From assembly GCF_001550065.1 (NCBI RefSeq), contig NZ_LRUB01000017.1, forward strand, positions 1-64,000: a DNA stretch of 64,000 nucleotides, read 5' to 3'. Below the pieces are notes generated by a model that did no database searches, was not told the DNA's origin, and saw only the letters and a list, made by a program, of their open reading frames with translations. This DNA is from Kordiimonas lipolytica (GTDB lineage: Bacteria; Pseudomonadota; Alphaproteobacteria; Sphingomonadales; Kordiimonadaceae). This document shows, in pieces, positions 24,710-32,454 of this stretch. The translations under genes and the position numbers were made by a program. Positions within the stretch are counted from its first letter, which is position 1. Every line of letters starts with the position of its first letter.

Positions 24710-25451
24710 CGAGGATAATCCGGTTGTCGCGAGGTTGCACAGGGCGGTTGTTGGTGCCGACAATGCCCTGAACCAGTTTGATCTGGTCCGCGGAGAATTC
24801 GATCGGTGTCTTTAGCACATACCAGTTTACGCCCGGTGTGCATGGCGGATGGCTCAGGGACCCCATATAGCGGAAATAGTCTTTTTCCTGCGGCATGAAG
24901 TCCCGCGCATTGATTTTCACATTCGGCAGGTTCACGCCCTGGCCTGTTTCAATCGGCAGGTGCGGCAGCAGTTCTTCCGCCGCTTCGTTTGTTCCGCCTT
25001 CCTTCACCAGAACCGACACGATGGCCATTTCACCGCTCAGCGCCTGATGGGTGAACTGAATTTCAAGGGGGAAGGTGCGGTCCAGAACCTGGTGTTCTGC
25101 CGGTGTATGGAAATGGAATTCCTTCAGGACGAAAACCTTGGCCCCCACCCGCAGGATGCTGCCGGGCGCATAATTCTGGCGCACGGTGCTGCCGTCATTA
25201 TGGGTGGCGACTGAGGTGACATTGTAAAGAGGCTCCAGCCGGTACATCACGGCGGGTTCGGTGCCGGAGATCACGATCGGGGACTGCATGCCCGCACCGC
25301 ATGCCGGTGCAATGGATGACCATGCATCCGGGCCGGTACTGCCGCTGTAGCTCCACTCCTGTCCAAAGCTCCAACTGTCCTGAAACGCGGACGCTGCCGT
25401 CGCCGTGCCGATGATGGCGGCAAAAGCAGCCAAGGCATGTTTTCGGATCAT
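24693..25451 (-). CDS. periplasmic alpha-type carbonic anhydrase
   Basis: The 252-residue product has a signal peptide (1-22, ending ASAF) and a complete alpha-carbonic anhydrase domain. Zinc ligands are H113 and H115 (EFHFHTPAEH) and H135 (EIQFTHQ). WSYSGSTGPDAW, MQSPIVI and SLSHPPCTPGVNWYVL are further family motifs; Cys51 and the Cys in the last motif form the usual disulfide. It interconverts CO2 and bicarbonate in the periplasm. It is the first gene of a two-gene unit with the overlapping lipoprotein gene. Confidence 0.95.
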   Translation of the reverse strand: MIRKHALAAFAAIIGTATAASAFQDSWSFGQEWSYSGSTGPDAWSSIAPACGAGMQSPIVISGTEPAVMYRLEPLYNVTSVATHNDGSTVRQNYAPGSILRVGAKVFVLKEFHFHTPAEHQVLDRTFPLEIQFTHQALSGEMAIVSVLVKEGGTNEAAEELLPHLPIETGQGVNLPNVKINARDFMPQEKDYFRYMGSLSHPPCTPGVNWYVLKTPIEFSADQIKLVQGIVGTNNRPVQPRDNRIILDAQSQ

Positions 25452-25561
25452 AATCCCCTCCTGATACGGCGCCGGGCGGCTGAAAATTACAGCTGGCCGC
25501 CTTCGTCACTCAATCTGGCCTCAACCGATCTTGGCCCTAAGCTACTATGCTGGGCGCGCTA

Positions 25562-27031
25562 TTAAAAGCCTGTAATTTCATCTAGTTCCCGGGCAAACTG
25601 TGCCAACCTTGCGGGCATATCGGCCTCTGCCATGTTGGCGAACCCAAACAACAGCCCTTTTTGTGGCTTGGCATGGCTGTAGCTGGCCGAAAGCGGCACG
25701 GCGCCAAGGCCAGCGCGGTGGGCGGCGGCCGCCAGCTTCCGGTCGTCCATATGGGCAAGGGAGGGGGCGGCAAGTCCGACAACATGCAGTCCTGCATCTG
25801 TCGGCAATAGCGTGAAATAGGGCGCGAGGCATTCGCTCGCCGTGTCGAAGAAGCACTGCAGCCGTTCCTTGTGGATCGACCGAAGCCGCCTCAGGTGGCG
25901 GGCGAAGTGACCGTCGGCGATGAAACGCTCCAGGATCATCTGGTCTGAGAGCGGTGGGAAGCTCTCTGTCTGTTCCCTGTGCCGGATCACGCGTGAAGCC
26001 ATGCTGGGTGGCAGCACCAAATATCCGATCCTGAGAGACAGAAACAGCGACTTGGAAAAGCTGCCGCCATAAATCACATGTCTGCCGCCATCCAGCCCCT
26101 GAAGCGATTGCACGGGGCGCCCGCCATAGCGGAACTCGCTGTCATAGTCGTCCTCAAGGATATAGGCGCCTGTCTCTCTGGCCCATTCCAGAAGCTCAAG
26201 GCGGCGGCTGACCGGCATGGTGGAGCCCAGCGGATAGTGCCTGCTGGGCGTCACCAAAAGCATGCCCGGTGCCTCACGGGACCGGGCGGGCACCACGGCG
26301 CCGCTATTGTCGACTTGGGTAAAAGCAACCTTGTGCGGCAGGGATTCGGCTGTCCGCAGGATACCGGGATAGCCCGGATCTTCCAGGATAAGCGTCCGGT
26401 CATGTGGGATGATGCTTTCGGCCACGAACTTCAGGCCCTGCTGCAGCCCAGTGGTGATCATGATCTGGTCTGCATCCGCTAGCACGCCGCGCGCTGTTTG
26501 CAGGTAACTTGCGATGGCTTCCCTCAGCGGTCGGTACCCTGCCGGGTCATTGTGCTCCAATTCACTTGTGCCGGCATGCCGCCACACGCGTCCGGCAATT
26601 CGCGCCCAAAGGGCGAAGGGGAACTGGTCCAGCGCCGGCATGCCCGAAAGCGGCCTCTTTGCGCGGCCTGATGGCCTGTCTGTCTGCGCCTTTGGGCTGT
26701 CGCCAACCGTCAGATAGTGGTCTGGAAGGTCACTGCTGACAAACGTGCCCGCGCCAACCCGGCTTTCAAGATAGCCTTCGGCCATCAGCTGGTCATAGGC
26801 GGCAAGAACCGTATTGCGGGAAAGCGAAAGGCGTGTGGCCATGGCGCGGCTGGCGGGCAGGCGGTCCCCGGCATGCAGGTGGCCTTTCAAGATGGCGTCC
26901 TGCAGCAGAAGCATCAGCTGTTCATTCAGCGGTGTGTCGCTTTCCGGGTTCAGGCCGGGTGTCAGAAGGGTTTCCACCATCCGATCTGTGCGGCGGCGGG
27001 CGTTTGCGCCAGCGTTGATTTGACCGGACAT
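25562..27031 (-). CDS. MocR/PdxR-family regulator (GntR HTH fused to aminotransferase domain)
   Basis: The product has 489 residues. The N-terminal GntR winged helix (about 30-105) has the signature DRLPASRAMATRLSLSRNTV, joined to a fold-type-I aminotransferase domain (about 130-485) with the PLP lysine in GSFSKSLF (SFSK) and the ILEDDYDSEFRY motif. Such proteins use PLP or aminoacyl-PLP as effector. It is divergent from the PNPOx-like operon, which is its likely target, and direct repeats lie between them. Confidence 0.92.
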   Translation of the reverse strand: MSGQINAGANARRRTDRMVETLLTPGLNPESDTPLNEQLMLLLQDAILKGHLHAGDRLPASRAMATRLSLSRNTVLAAYDQLMAEGYLESRVGAGTFVSSDLPDHYLTVGDSPKAQTDRPSGRAKRPLSGMPALDQFPFALWARIAGRVWRHAGTSELEHNDPAGYRPLREAIASYLQTARGVLADADQIMITTGLQQGLKFVAESIIPHDRTLILEDPGYPGILRTAESLPHKVAFTQVDNSGAVVPARSREAPGMLLVTPSRHYPLGSTMPVSRRLELLEWARETGAYILEDDYDSEFRYGGRPVQSLQGLDGGRHVIYGGSFSKSLFLSLRIGYLVLPPSMASRVIRHREQTESFPPLSDQMILERFIADGHFARHLRRLRSIHKERLQCFFDTASECLAPYFTLLPTDAGLHVVGLAAPSLAHMDDRKLAAAAHRAGLGAVPLSASYSHAKPQKGLLFGFANMAEADMPARLAQFARELDEITGF

Positions 27032-27032
27032 A

Positions 27033-27063
27033 ATTGGACCCTTGAAAAATTATAAATTGGACC
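27033..27063. promoter_or_regulatory. direct repeats, candidate MocR operator
   Basis: ATTGGACC occurs at 27033-27040 and again at 27056-27063, 23 bp apart, which is about two helical turns. MocR-type regulators often bind direct repeats of this spacing. The first copy abuts the regulator's start codon, suggesting autoregulation. A further inverted repeat, GGGATCAATATTATCCC, follows at 27071-27087. Confidence 0.5.
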
Positions 27064-27136
27064 TTCTTGTGGGATCAATATTATCCCAAGCTGCGGCCAT
27101 GTCCAGTCCTGAAGAGAGAAGAGCGAAAGATCAGAA

Positions 27137-27799
27137 ATGGCCGAGTTCACGATAAACGAGCGAAACAGGGTAAAGCGCGGTCACAAGCGCGCCCGGTATG
27201 ATGAAGAAACCATATATGGCATCCTCGACAGTCACTTTCTTTGCCATGTGGCCTATGAGGTCGGTGGCCAGCCGCAGATCATTCCCACCAGCTACTGGCG
27301 GGAAGGCAACCGGCTTTATTGGCATGGGGCATCTAAAAGCCGGATGATCGTTGAGGTCACAAGCGGCAAAGATGTGTGTGTGAGCGTCACCCATCTGGAT
27401 GGGCTTGTGCTGGCGCGCTCGGCCTTCAATACCAGCGCCAATTACCGCTCGGTGGTCTGCTATGGCCGTCCCGAACTGGTGACGGACACGGCAGAGTTCG
27501 ACCGCCAGATGGAGCTGTTTTTCGAACAGCTTGCACCGGGCCGCTGGCCGCAGCTTCGACCGGTCACGGATCAGGAGCGCAAGGCCACGGGCCTTGTGGT
27601 GATGGAAATAGAGGACGCAGCGGCAAAGGTGCGCGATGGCGGCCCCGGTGACGGTGACACGGAAGATGTCGACTGGCCGGTTTGGGCCGGGCATATTCCG
27701 CTCACGACCCAGCAGCGTGGCCCAGTGGGCGTGCATGAGGGCGTGCGGGCAGCGCTTAATCACCCCTTGATGCCGGGGTACGACTGGAACAACAGGTAG
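27137..27799 (+). CDS. pyridoxamine 5'-phosphate oxidase-like flavin-binding protein
   Basis: The product has 220 residues with the split-barrel fold of PNPOx-like proteins: the opening NERNRVKRGHKRARYD, the strand-rich core FLCHVAYEVGGQPQIIPTSY, LYWHGASKSRM, and the LARSAFNTSANYRSVVCYG segment. Members of this branch are FMN- or F420-binding enzymes or NimA-like proteins and rarely true PdxH, so the substrate is unknown. It is the first gene of a three-gene operon divergent from the MocR regulator. Confidence 0.85.
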   Translation: MAEFTINERNRVKRGHKRARYDEETIYGILDSHFLCHVAYEVGGQPQIIPTSYWREGNRLYWHGASKSRMIVEVTSGKDVCVSVTHLDGLVLARSAFNTSANYRSVVCYGRPELVTDTAEFDRQMELFFEQLAPGRWPQLRPVTDQERKATGLVVMEIEDAAAKVRDGGPGDGDTEDVDWPVWAGHIPLTTQQRGPVGVHEGVRAALNHPLMPGYDWNNR

Positions 27800-27806
27800 G
27801 TGCGCC

Positions 27807-28115
27807 ATGCTGGATATCAGACCCAACTGCGAGCATTGCGACAAGCATCTGGCGCCAGATGCGACTGACGCCATGATCTGCTCGTATGAATGCACCTTCT
27901 GCGCTGACTGCGTGGAAAGCGTGCTTGAAAATGTGTGTCCCAATTGTGGCGGCGGCTTTGTGTCGCGCCCTGTTCGCCCAGCCACAGAATGGCGAACAGG
28001 TGTGTCGTGCGCGCATCAGAAGCCGAGCGAGAAAAGGGTTTTAAAGCCGGTGGACAAGCATGCCCACAAGGCTTTTGCGCAAACGATCAAAACAATCCCA
28101 CCCCAAAAGAGGTAG
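27807..28115 (+). CDS. DUF1272 zinc-ribbon-like protein
   Basis: The 102-residue product has the DUF1272 cysteine pattern: CEHC, then CSYECTFCADC, then CPNCGGGF, eight cysteines able to hold two metal ions in a rubredoxin-like fold. It has no known biochemical role. It begins seven bases after the PNPOx-like gene and ends four bases before the GNAT gene, so the three are co-transcribed. Confidence 0.88.
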   Translation: MLDIRPNCEHCDKHLAPDATDAMICSYECTFCADCVESVLENVCPNCGGGFVSRPVRPATEWRTGVSCAHQKPSEKRVLKPVDKHAHKAFAQTIKTIPPQKR

Positions 28116-28119
28116 CGCC

Positions 28120-28815
28120 ATGGACGGCATGACAAAAGCAAGCCTGAAGAATTGGGGCGGATGTAAAACACCGGGCGGTGCGGTTCTCAAGGGCCGGTAT
28201 GCCGTGCTTGAGCCCCTTGACTGGGACCAGCACAGAGACGGCCTTTACGGGGCTATCGCTGGTGAGGAGAACCGGTCGATATGGGACTATATGCCCGTTG
28301 GCCCGTTCGAGGACGGCGCTTCAGCCTTTCAGGAAACATTTGAAGCCATCCGCCAGCAGGGTGGTTGGCGCACCATGGTGATCCGCGACGCACAGTGTGG
28401 CGACGTGTTGGGCATGGCCAGCTATATGCGTCTCCGCGAGGCCTTCGGCAGTTGCGAGGTAGGCTGCGTGGCCTTTGGCGAGCGCCTCAAACGCACGCGC
28501 GTCGCCACCGAAGCCATTTTCCTGATGGCCGCCCATGTGTTCGACGACCTGGCCTATCGCCGGTTCGAATGGAAATGCGATGACGGCAACGCCGCCAGCA
28601 TGCGCGCGGCCGTGCGCTTCGGCTTCACTTGTGAAGGCACCTTCCGGCAGGACATGGTGGTCAAGGGCCGTAACCGCGACAGTGCCTGGTATTCCATGCT
28701 GGACAGTGAATGGCCTGCCCTGAGGGCAGCCTTCCGGACCTGGCTTGCGCCGGAAAATTTCGGTTCTGACGGCGTTCAGAAAGCTTCACTTGAAAGCTAC
28801 CGCGCAGCGCTCTGA
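28120..28815 (+). CDS. GNAT family N-acetyltransferase (RimJ/RimL type)
   Basis: About 231 residues with the RimJ/RimL-like GNAT arrangement: LKGRYAVLEPLDWDQH at the N-terminus, the core strands MVIRDAQCGDVLGMASY and the helix EAIFLMAAHVFDDLAYRR, then FEWKCDDGNAASMRAAVRFGF. It transfers an acetyl group to an amine of a protein or small molecule; the substrate is unknown. The ATG at 28120 has AAGAGG nearby and avoids overlap with the upstream gene. Confidence 0.88.
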   Translation: MDGMTKASLKNWGGCKTPGGAVLKGRYAVLEPLDWDQHRDGLYGAIAGEENRSIWDYMPVGPFEDGASAFQETFEAIRQQGGWRTMVIRDAQCGDVLGMASYMRLREAFGSCEVGCVAFGERLKRTRVATEAIFLMAAHVFDDLAYRRFEWKCDDGNAASMRAAVRFGFTCEGTFRQDMVVKGRNRDSAWYSMLDSEWPALRAAFRTWLAPENFGSDGVQKASLESYRAAL

Positions 28816-28816
28816 A

Positions 28817-28851
28817 AAAAAGAAACCCGAGCAGGGCAGGTGCCACGCTCG
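28817..28851 (-). terminator. terminator on the minus strand for the EamA gene
   Basis: Read leftward, CCCGAGC and GCTCGGG (28824-28830 and 28845-28851) form a 7-bp stem followed by TTTCTTTTTTT. It lies 150 bp beyond the EamA stop and 2 bp from the GNAT stop. Confidence 0.65.
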
Positions 28852-29004
28852 GGAATGAGGGCCTGAGGCAAGCCTGAATGGGAGGTTCAGCTTTCTCAGG
28901 AGGGGTTCTGTTATTTTTGTTGTTCGAGTGTCCAGTCGGTTGCGCTATTGGGTGCGGTCGGGAACGAGTTTACTCTTTGACAAAAGCGCGCCCACGGTGG
29001 CTCA

Positions 29005-29925
29005 TCAAATTTTTCCTTTGCGAAGGCGCACCCCCATGGCGATGCCGATGCCGCCGATGATGGCCACAAGCCCCAGAAGTTCGACCAGCGTTGGTTCTTC
29101 GCCGAGCACAAGGAACGACAGGATCACCGCCACCACAGGGATCAGGGCATTCAGGGTTGCGGCCCGGCTGGTCCCCAGATAACCAACGGCCTTGTTGAAC
29201 AGCACCAGCGCCAGAATGGCGGAGACAACTCCCTGCCAGAGGCCTTGGGTAAGAAGCGTTGCAGGCGAGACGCTGGTGATGCCTTCGGCAAAGCCGAACA
29301 CGCAGCCGATCGCCACCAGGAGGAGTGACAGAAAGGACACGCGTGCCGCAATGACAAGGCCGTCCGTTGGCCACTGGCGCACGAAGAAAGTATAGCCTGC
29401 CCACAAAAGGCCGCCTGCCATGAACAACAGATCACCCTTCAGCGACGGCGTCATGCCGCCAGATGCAAGGCAGATCAGGCCGATAAGAATGGCCCCAGCG
29501 CCCAGTGCCCGCGTGCGGGTGATTTTCTCCCCAAACCAGATGTGCGCCAGTATAAGGCTTGTTACCAGCATGGTGCCGGGAATGATCACGCCGCCATGGC
29601 CAGCGGGTGCATGCTCAAAAGCGCTTGAAACCACCAGGCTATAGGTGAAGCCCGCCCCCAGCATCATCACGAAGGCCTGCCCCCATTCCTTGAGGCCGGG
29701 CCTGCCGCGGAAGGCAAAGGGCAAAAGCAAAGGCCCCGCCACAGCAAAGCGCAAAAGCACAATCTGGAAAGGCGTGAGGGCATCGGCATTGACCCCGATG
29801 GAGGTCACGACCGGCCATGTGCCCCAGATGAAGGCTGCTGACAGGCCACATACAAGGCCGACGACGGGAACCGCCGGCACCGGCATGGCGCCAAGCGCGG
29901 GTGTGGGCTGAACATTGTCGGTCAT
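29005..29925 (-). CDS. EamA-family (DMT) transporter
   Basis: The 306-residue product has ten hydrophobic segments in two EamA repeats (first repeat LSAAFIWGTWPVVTS, second repeat LLFMAGGLLWAGYTFFVRQW). DMT exporters of this type move amino acids or related metabolites outward. It is divergent from an Lrp-family regulator, a common arrangement for amino acid exporters, which supports that substrate class without proving it. Confidence 0.88.
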   Translation of the reverse strand: MTDNVQPTPALGAMPVPAVPVVGLVCGLSAAFIWGTWPVVTSIGVNADALTPFQIVLLRFAVAGPLLLPFAFRGRPGLKEWGQAFVMMLGAGFTYSLVVSSAFEHAPAGHGGVIIPGTMLVTSLILAHIWFGEKITRTRALGAGAILIGLICLASGGMTPSLKGDLLFMAGGLLWAGYTFFVRQWPTDGLVIAARVSFLSLLLVAIGCVFGFAEGITSVSPATLLTQGLWQGVVSAILALVLFNKAVGYLGTSRAATLNALIPVVAVILSFLVLGEEPTLVELLGLVAIIGGIGIAMGVRLRKGKI

Positions 29926-30002
29926 ATTTCTATCCTGCTGTCCATCTTGCTGTGGTTTTCTTATTTTGAATAATATGGCGTGAGCGGCGCGTTTAATCTT
30001 CG

Positions 30003-30034
30003 CAAAATTCGCATTTTGATGATAAAGTTCATCA
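30003..30034. promoter_or_regulatory. two AT-rich palindromes, candidate Lrp operator
   Basis: CAAAAT-TCGC-ATTTTG (30003-30018) and TGATGA-TAAAGT-TCATCA (30017-30034) lie back to back in the AT-rich region between the EamA and Lrp genes, as expected for an autoregulated Lrp-type regulator that also controls the divergent exporter. Confidence 0.5.
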
Positions 30035-30068
30035 TAATTTTACTTAAGGGCGCGGAAAAAATACGCAT

Positions 30069-30539
30069 ATGTCTGATTTAGATGGTTTTGACGTCAAGAT
30101 ACTCAATGAACTTCAGGACAACAGCCGGCAGACATCCGAAGTGATCGCCGACAAGGTCGGCCTGTCGCCTGCTGCCACGCAGCGCCGCATCAAGAAGCTG
30201 CGCGAGGACGGTACGATCAAAAAGGAAGTCGCCATCCTGTGCCCTAAATCACTCGGGGGGCGAACAACGCTGATTGTGCAGGTGGCCTTTTCCTGTGGCG
30301 GGGAGGCGACGATCGAGACGTTCAAGCAGCAGATGCTTCAGGTGCCTGAAGTGCAGCAGTGCTATTATGTCACCGGGCAGACCGATTTCATCCTGATCAT
30401 GACGGTGAAGGATATGAAGGATTTCGACCGCATCACCCGCGAGTATCTGTTCACCAACCCGTCTATCGGAAGGTTTGAAACCATCGTCGCCATCGATACC
30501 TTCAAGGAAGGCTTCAAGATTCCACTTGATGGTGTATAA
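30069..30539 (+). CDS. Lrp/AsnC family transcriptional regulator
   Basis: The 156-residue product is of standard length. It has an N-terminal helix-turn-helix (about 5-50, with VGLSPAATQRRIKKLREDG) and a C-terminal RAM ligand-binding domain (about 68-150, with CYYVTGQTDFILIMTVKDM). It senses an amino acid or similar ligand. It is divergent from the EamA exporter and probably regulates it. Confidence 0.93.
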   Translation: MSDLDGFDVKILNELQDNSRQTSEVIADKVGLSPAATQRRIKKLREDGTIKKEVAILCPKSLGGRTTLIVQVAFSCGGEATIETFKQQMLQVPEVQQCYYVTGQTDFILIMTVKDMKDFDRITREYLFTNPSIGRFETIVAIDTFKEGFKIPLDGV

Positions 30540-30572
30540 ATGTGCCAGCGACAATAATTATTGGGGGCAAAC

Positions 30573-30866
30573 GTGTCGGGTGGATTTCTATGTCAAAATA
30601 TGGAGTGCAGGGCTTTTGTAAAGCCTGGGTATGACTTCAAATCAAACAAATTTATGGCCGTTTCCTGCTCGTCGTGCGGGCGGGAATATGGTTCGGAAGA
30701 AGCAGCATCCGAGGTTGAAAAAACAATTAGTGGAAGGGCTGCAAGAACGGGTGATGAATTCAAAGTCAAAGCCGGTGGCCAGTTTGGCTATGCGGTAGTC
30801 TGGGTCTGGGGGGCGTATATTCTGGGGGCTGTTCTAGTCTACCTAGTACTTTCCACCATCTACTGA
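30573..30866 (+). CDS. small zinc-ribbon membrane protein
   Basis: About 97 residues. The N-terminal part has CQNMEC and CSSCG, a likely zinc ribbon, and there is one C-terminal membrane helix (YAVVWVWGAYILGAVLVYLV). The GTG at 30573 is preferred, with GGGGG a few bases upstream; TTG at 30561 would add four residues. Function is unknown. It ends two bases from the convergent DnaJ-domain gene. Confidence 0.6.
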   Translation: MSGGFLCQNMECRAFVKPGYDFKSNKFMAVSCSSCGREYGSEEAASEVEKTISGRAARTGDEFKVKAGGQFGYAVVWVWGAYILGAVLVYLVLSTIY

Positions 30867-30867
30867 A

Positions 30868-31383
30868 TCAGGCGCTCTTGTCGCGCAGCAGGTCGTAGGC
30901 GCTCTGGATCTGGTGGAAGCGTTCCGCCGCTGCGGGGTCGCCCGGGTTGGCGTCGGGGTGATAGATTTTTGCCAGCTTGCGATACTGCTTCTTCAGTTCA
31001 TCCTGGCCCGCACCCGGGTCCAGCTCCAGCGCGTCATAGGCGGCGTTTTCCGTCGACGTAAAGCCGTCATCATCCATCGCGCCACCCCATTCGAAGGTGC
31101 GGGCGCTGGCGAAGGCGTCAGACGTTTCGCTGCCATCGTTCATATGGCGCTGCGCTTCTTCGTCGCTCATGCCCTGGAAGAAATCCCAGTTGCGGTTATA
31201 TTCGGCGGCGTGCGGGCGGCAGAAATACCAGCGCTCAGACGAACCCGGTGATTTGGGTGCCGGATGTGCGCCTTTTTCGCTGCAGCCGGAATAATCGCAC
31301 ATGCGAACGGGCTCCGCGTCCTTGTCGCGGCCGTACTCACCCCAGCGGGGGAACCCAAAGCTTTTTATATAGTCGTTCGCCAT
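30868..31383 (-). CDS. DnaJ-domain protein with N-terminal Cys/His cluster
   Basis: The 171-residue product has a C-terminal J domain (about 112-170) with the HPD motif in KIYHPDANPGDP, which stimulates Hsp70 ATPase. The N-terminal half has CDYSGC and FCRPHAAEYNRNWDFF, a likely metal-binding module seen in alphaproteobacterial J-domain proteins of this type. It is a co-chaperone of unknown client. Confidence 0.88.
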   Translation of the reverse strand: MANDYIKSFGFPRWGEYGRDKDAEPVRMCDYSGCSEKGAHPAPKSPGSSERWYFCRPHAAEYNRNWDFFQGMSDEEAQRHMNDGSETSDAFASARTFEWGGAMDDDGFTSTENAAYDALELDPGAGQDELKKQYRKLAKIYHPDANPGDPAAAERFHQIQSAYDLLRDKSA

Positions 31384-31467
31384 CAGATTATTTTAGGCCA
31401 GATTGGCCGCTTTGTCTTGTCCCAGTCACATTTTTACGGTGCCGCACTTTATATAAGCAGCCCATCA

Positions 31468-31505
31468 ATGCAAACCTTTCTTGCGGGGTAGGCCGCTATT
31501 TGCAT
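31468..31505. promoter_or_regulatory. inverted repeat upstream of the LytTR gene
   Basis: ATGCAAA (31468-31474) and TTTGCAT (31499-31505) form a 7-bp inverted repeat, with a third TGCAT directly after (31511-31515), 34-70 bp upstream of the LytTR regulator start. Candidate operator. Confidence 0.3.
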
Positions 31506-31538
31506 TATGGTGCATAAGGTTGACCTGAAGGGATACAT

Positions 31539-32294
31539 ATGACGCAACTGGCCCGTCGGTTCTGGCTTTTTCATTTGGGGTTCTGGGCTCTGGCAGGGGT
31601 GCTGCTGTTCCTATCCGGGTGGACACAGGGCGGTGCCTATGTGTCCATGGTGCGCAACCTGTATCTGACTGCCGTCGGGCTTTTGCTGGCCTGGCCGTTG
31701 ATGCTGCTGTTGGCGCACACCCGCAGGTGGGAAGTGGCAAAGCGTGTTTTTGTTGTTGGCGCGGCCTGCTATGGCGCCAGCCTTGCGACGGTGCTGGTGA
31801 TCAACCCAGTAACCTTTCTGCAGCTTGACGGCGTTTTTGCGGAAATGGATTTCCGCATTCTGACCGCCGGGTCGCTTAATTATGCCATGGTGCTTGCGCT
31901 CTGGTGCTTCTTTCACGAAACCCTTGAGAAGCAATCATCTGGCCAGCCCACGCATACGGAAGCCCCCCAAACCATTATGGTTCAGAAGGGCACGACCGCC
32001 CGGACACTGGATGTTGCGGAGATCGACTGGGTGGAGGCCGCGGGCGACTATGCCGAAATTCACGCGGCGGGGGAGAGCTATCTCAAGCGTACGACCATGA
32101 CGGCAATGGAAAAGGCCTTGCCGATGGACCAGTTCCTGCGGGTGCACCGCTCCTATATTGTGGCAAAGGCTGCTGTCGCGACCGTGGAGGGCAAAAGCAA
32201 GGGCGCTTACCTGCTGCAGCTGCGTGACGGAGCCCGCATAGACACGGGACGCAGTTATTCAGAAAAGGTGAAAGAAGCCTTCCTCGGAGCTTAA
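31539..32294 (+). CDS. membrane-anchored LytTR-domain transcriptional regulator
   Basis: The product has 251 residues. The first about 130 carry four hydrophobic helices (FWLFHLGFWALAGVLLF, MLLLAHTR and others) with no receiver domain. Residues about 148-250 form a LytTR DNA-binding domain (VAEIDWVEAAGDYAEIHA, FLRVHRSYIVAKAAV). A membrane-bound LytTR protein without a partner kinase gene senses its signal directly or through another protein. No adjacent target is obvious; the serine hydrolase gene downstream is the nearest. Confidence 0.85.
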   Translation: MTQLARRFWLFHLGFWALAGVLLFLSGWTQGGAYVSMVRNLYLTAVGLLLAWPLMLLLAHTRRWEVAKRVFVVGAACYGASLATVLVINPVTFLQLDGVFAEMDFRILTAGSLNYAMVLALWCFFHETLEKQSSGQPTHTEAPQTIMVQKGTTARTLDVAEIDWVEAAGDYAEIHAAGESYLKRTTMTAMEKALPMDQFLRVHRSYIVAKAAVATVEGKSKGAYLLQLRDGARIDTGRSYSEKVKEAFLGA

Positions 32295-32454
32295 TGTCCC
32301 GTTCGTCTCCTGTTCGTCTCAAAATCGGGCTGTTTATCGCTCCAATGGTTCGTCCGTCGCAGTTTGCTTGTCTGGGGGGCGCACGCCCGGCACCGTCAGG
32401 CAAGGTCCGGCGCGCCTGTAGAGCTTTGCGGGCTACGACAGCAGGAGATTAGAC

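Noticed and set aside
32298..32318. Tandem GTTCGTCTC repeats upstream of the serine hydrolase
   Set aside because: Two copies two bases apart do not match the spacing of known LytTR sites; probably chance.
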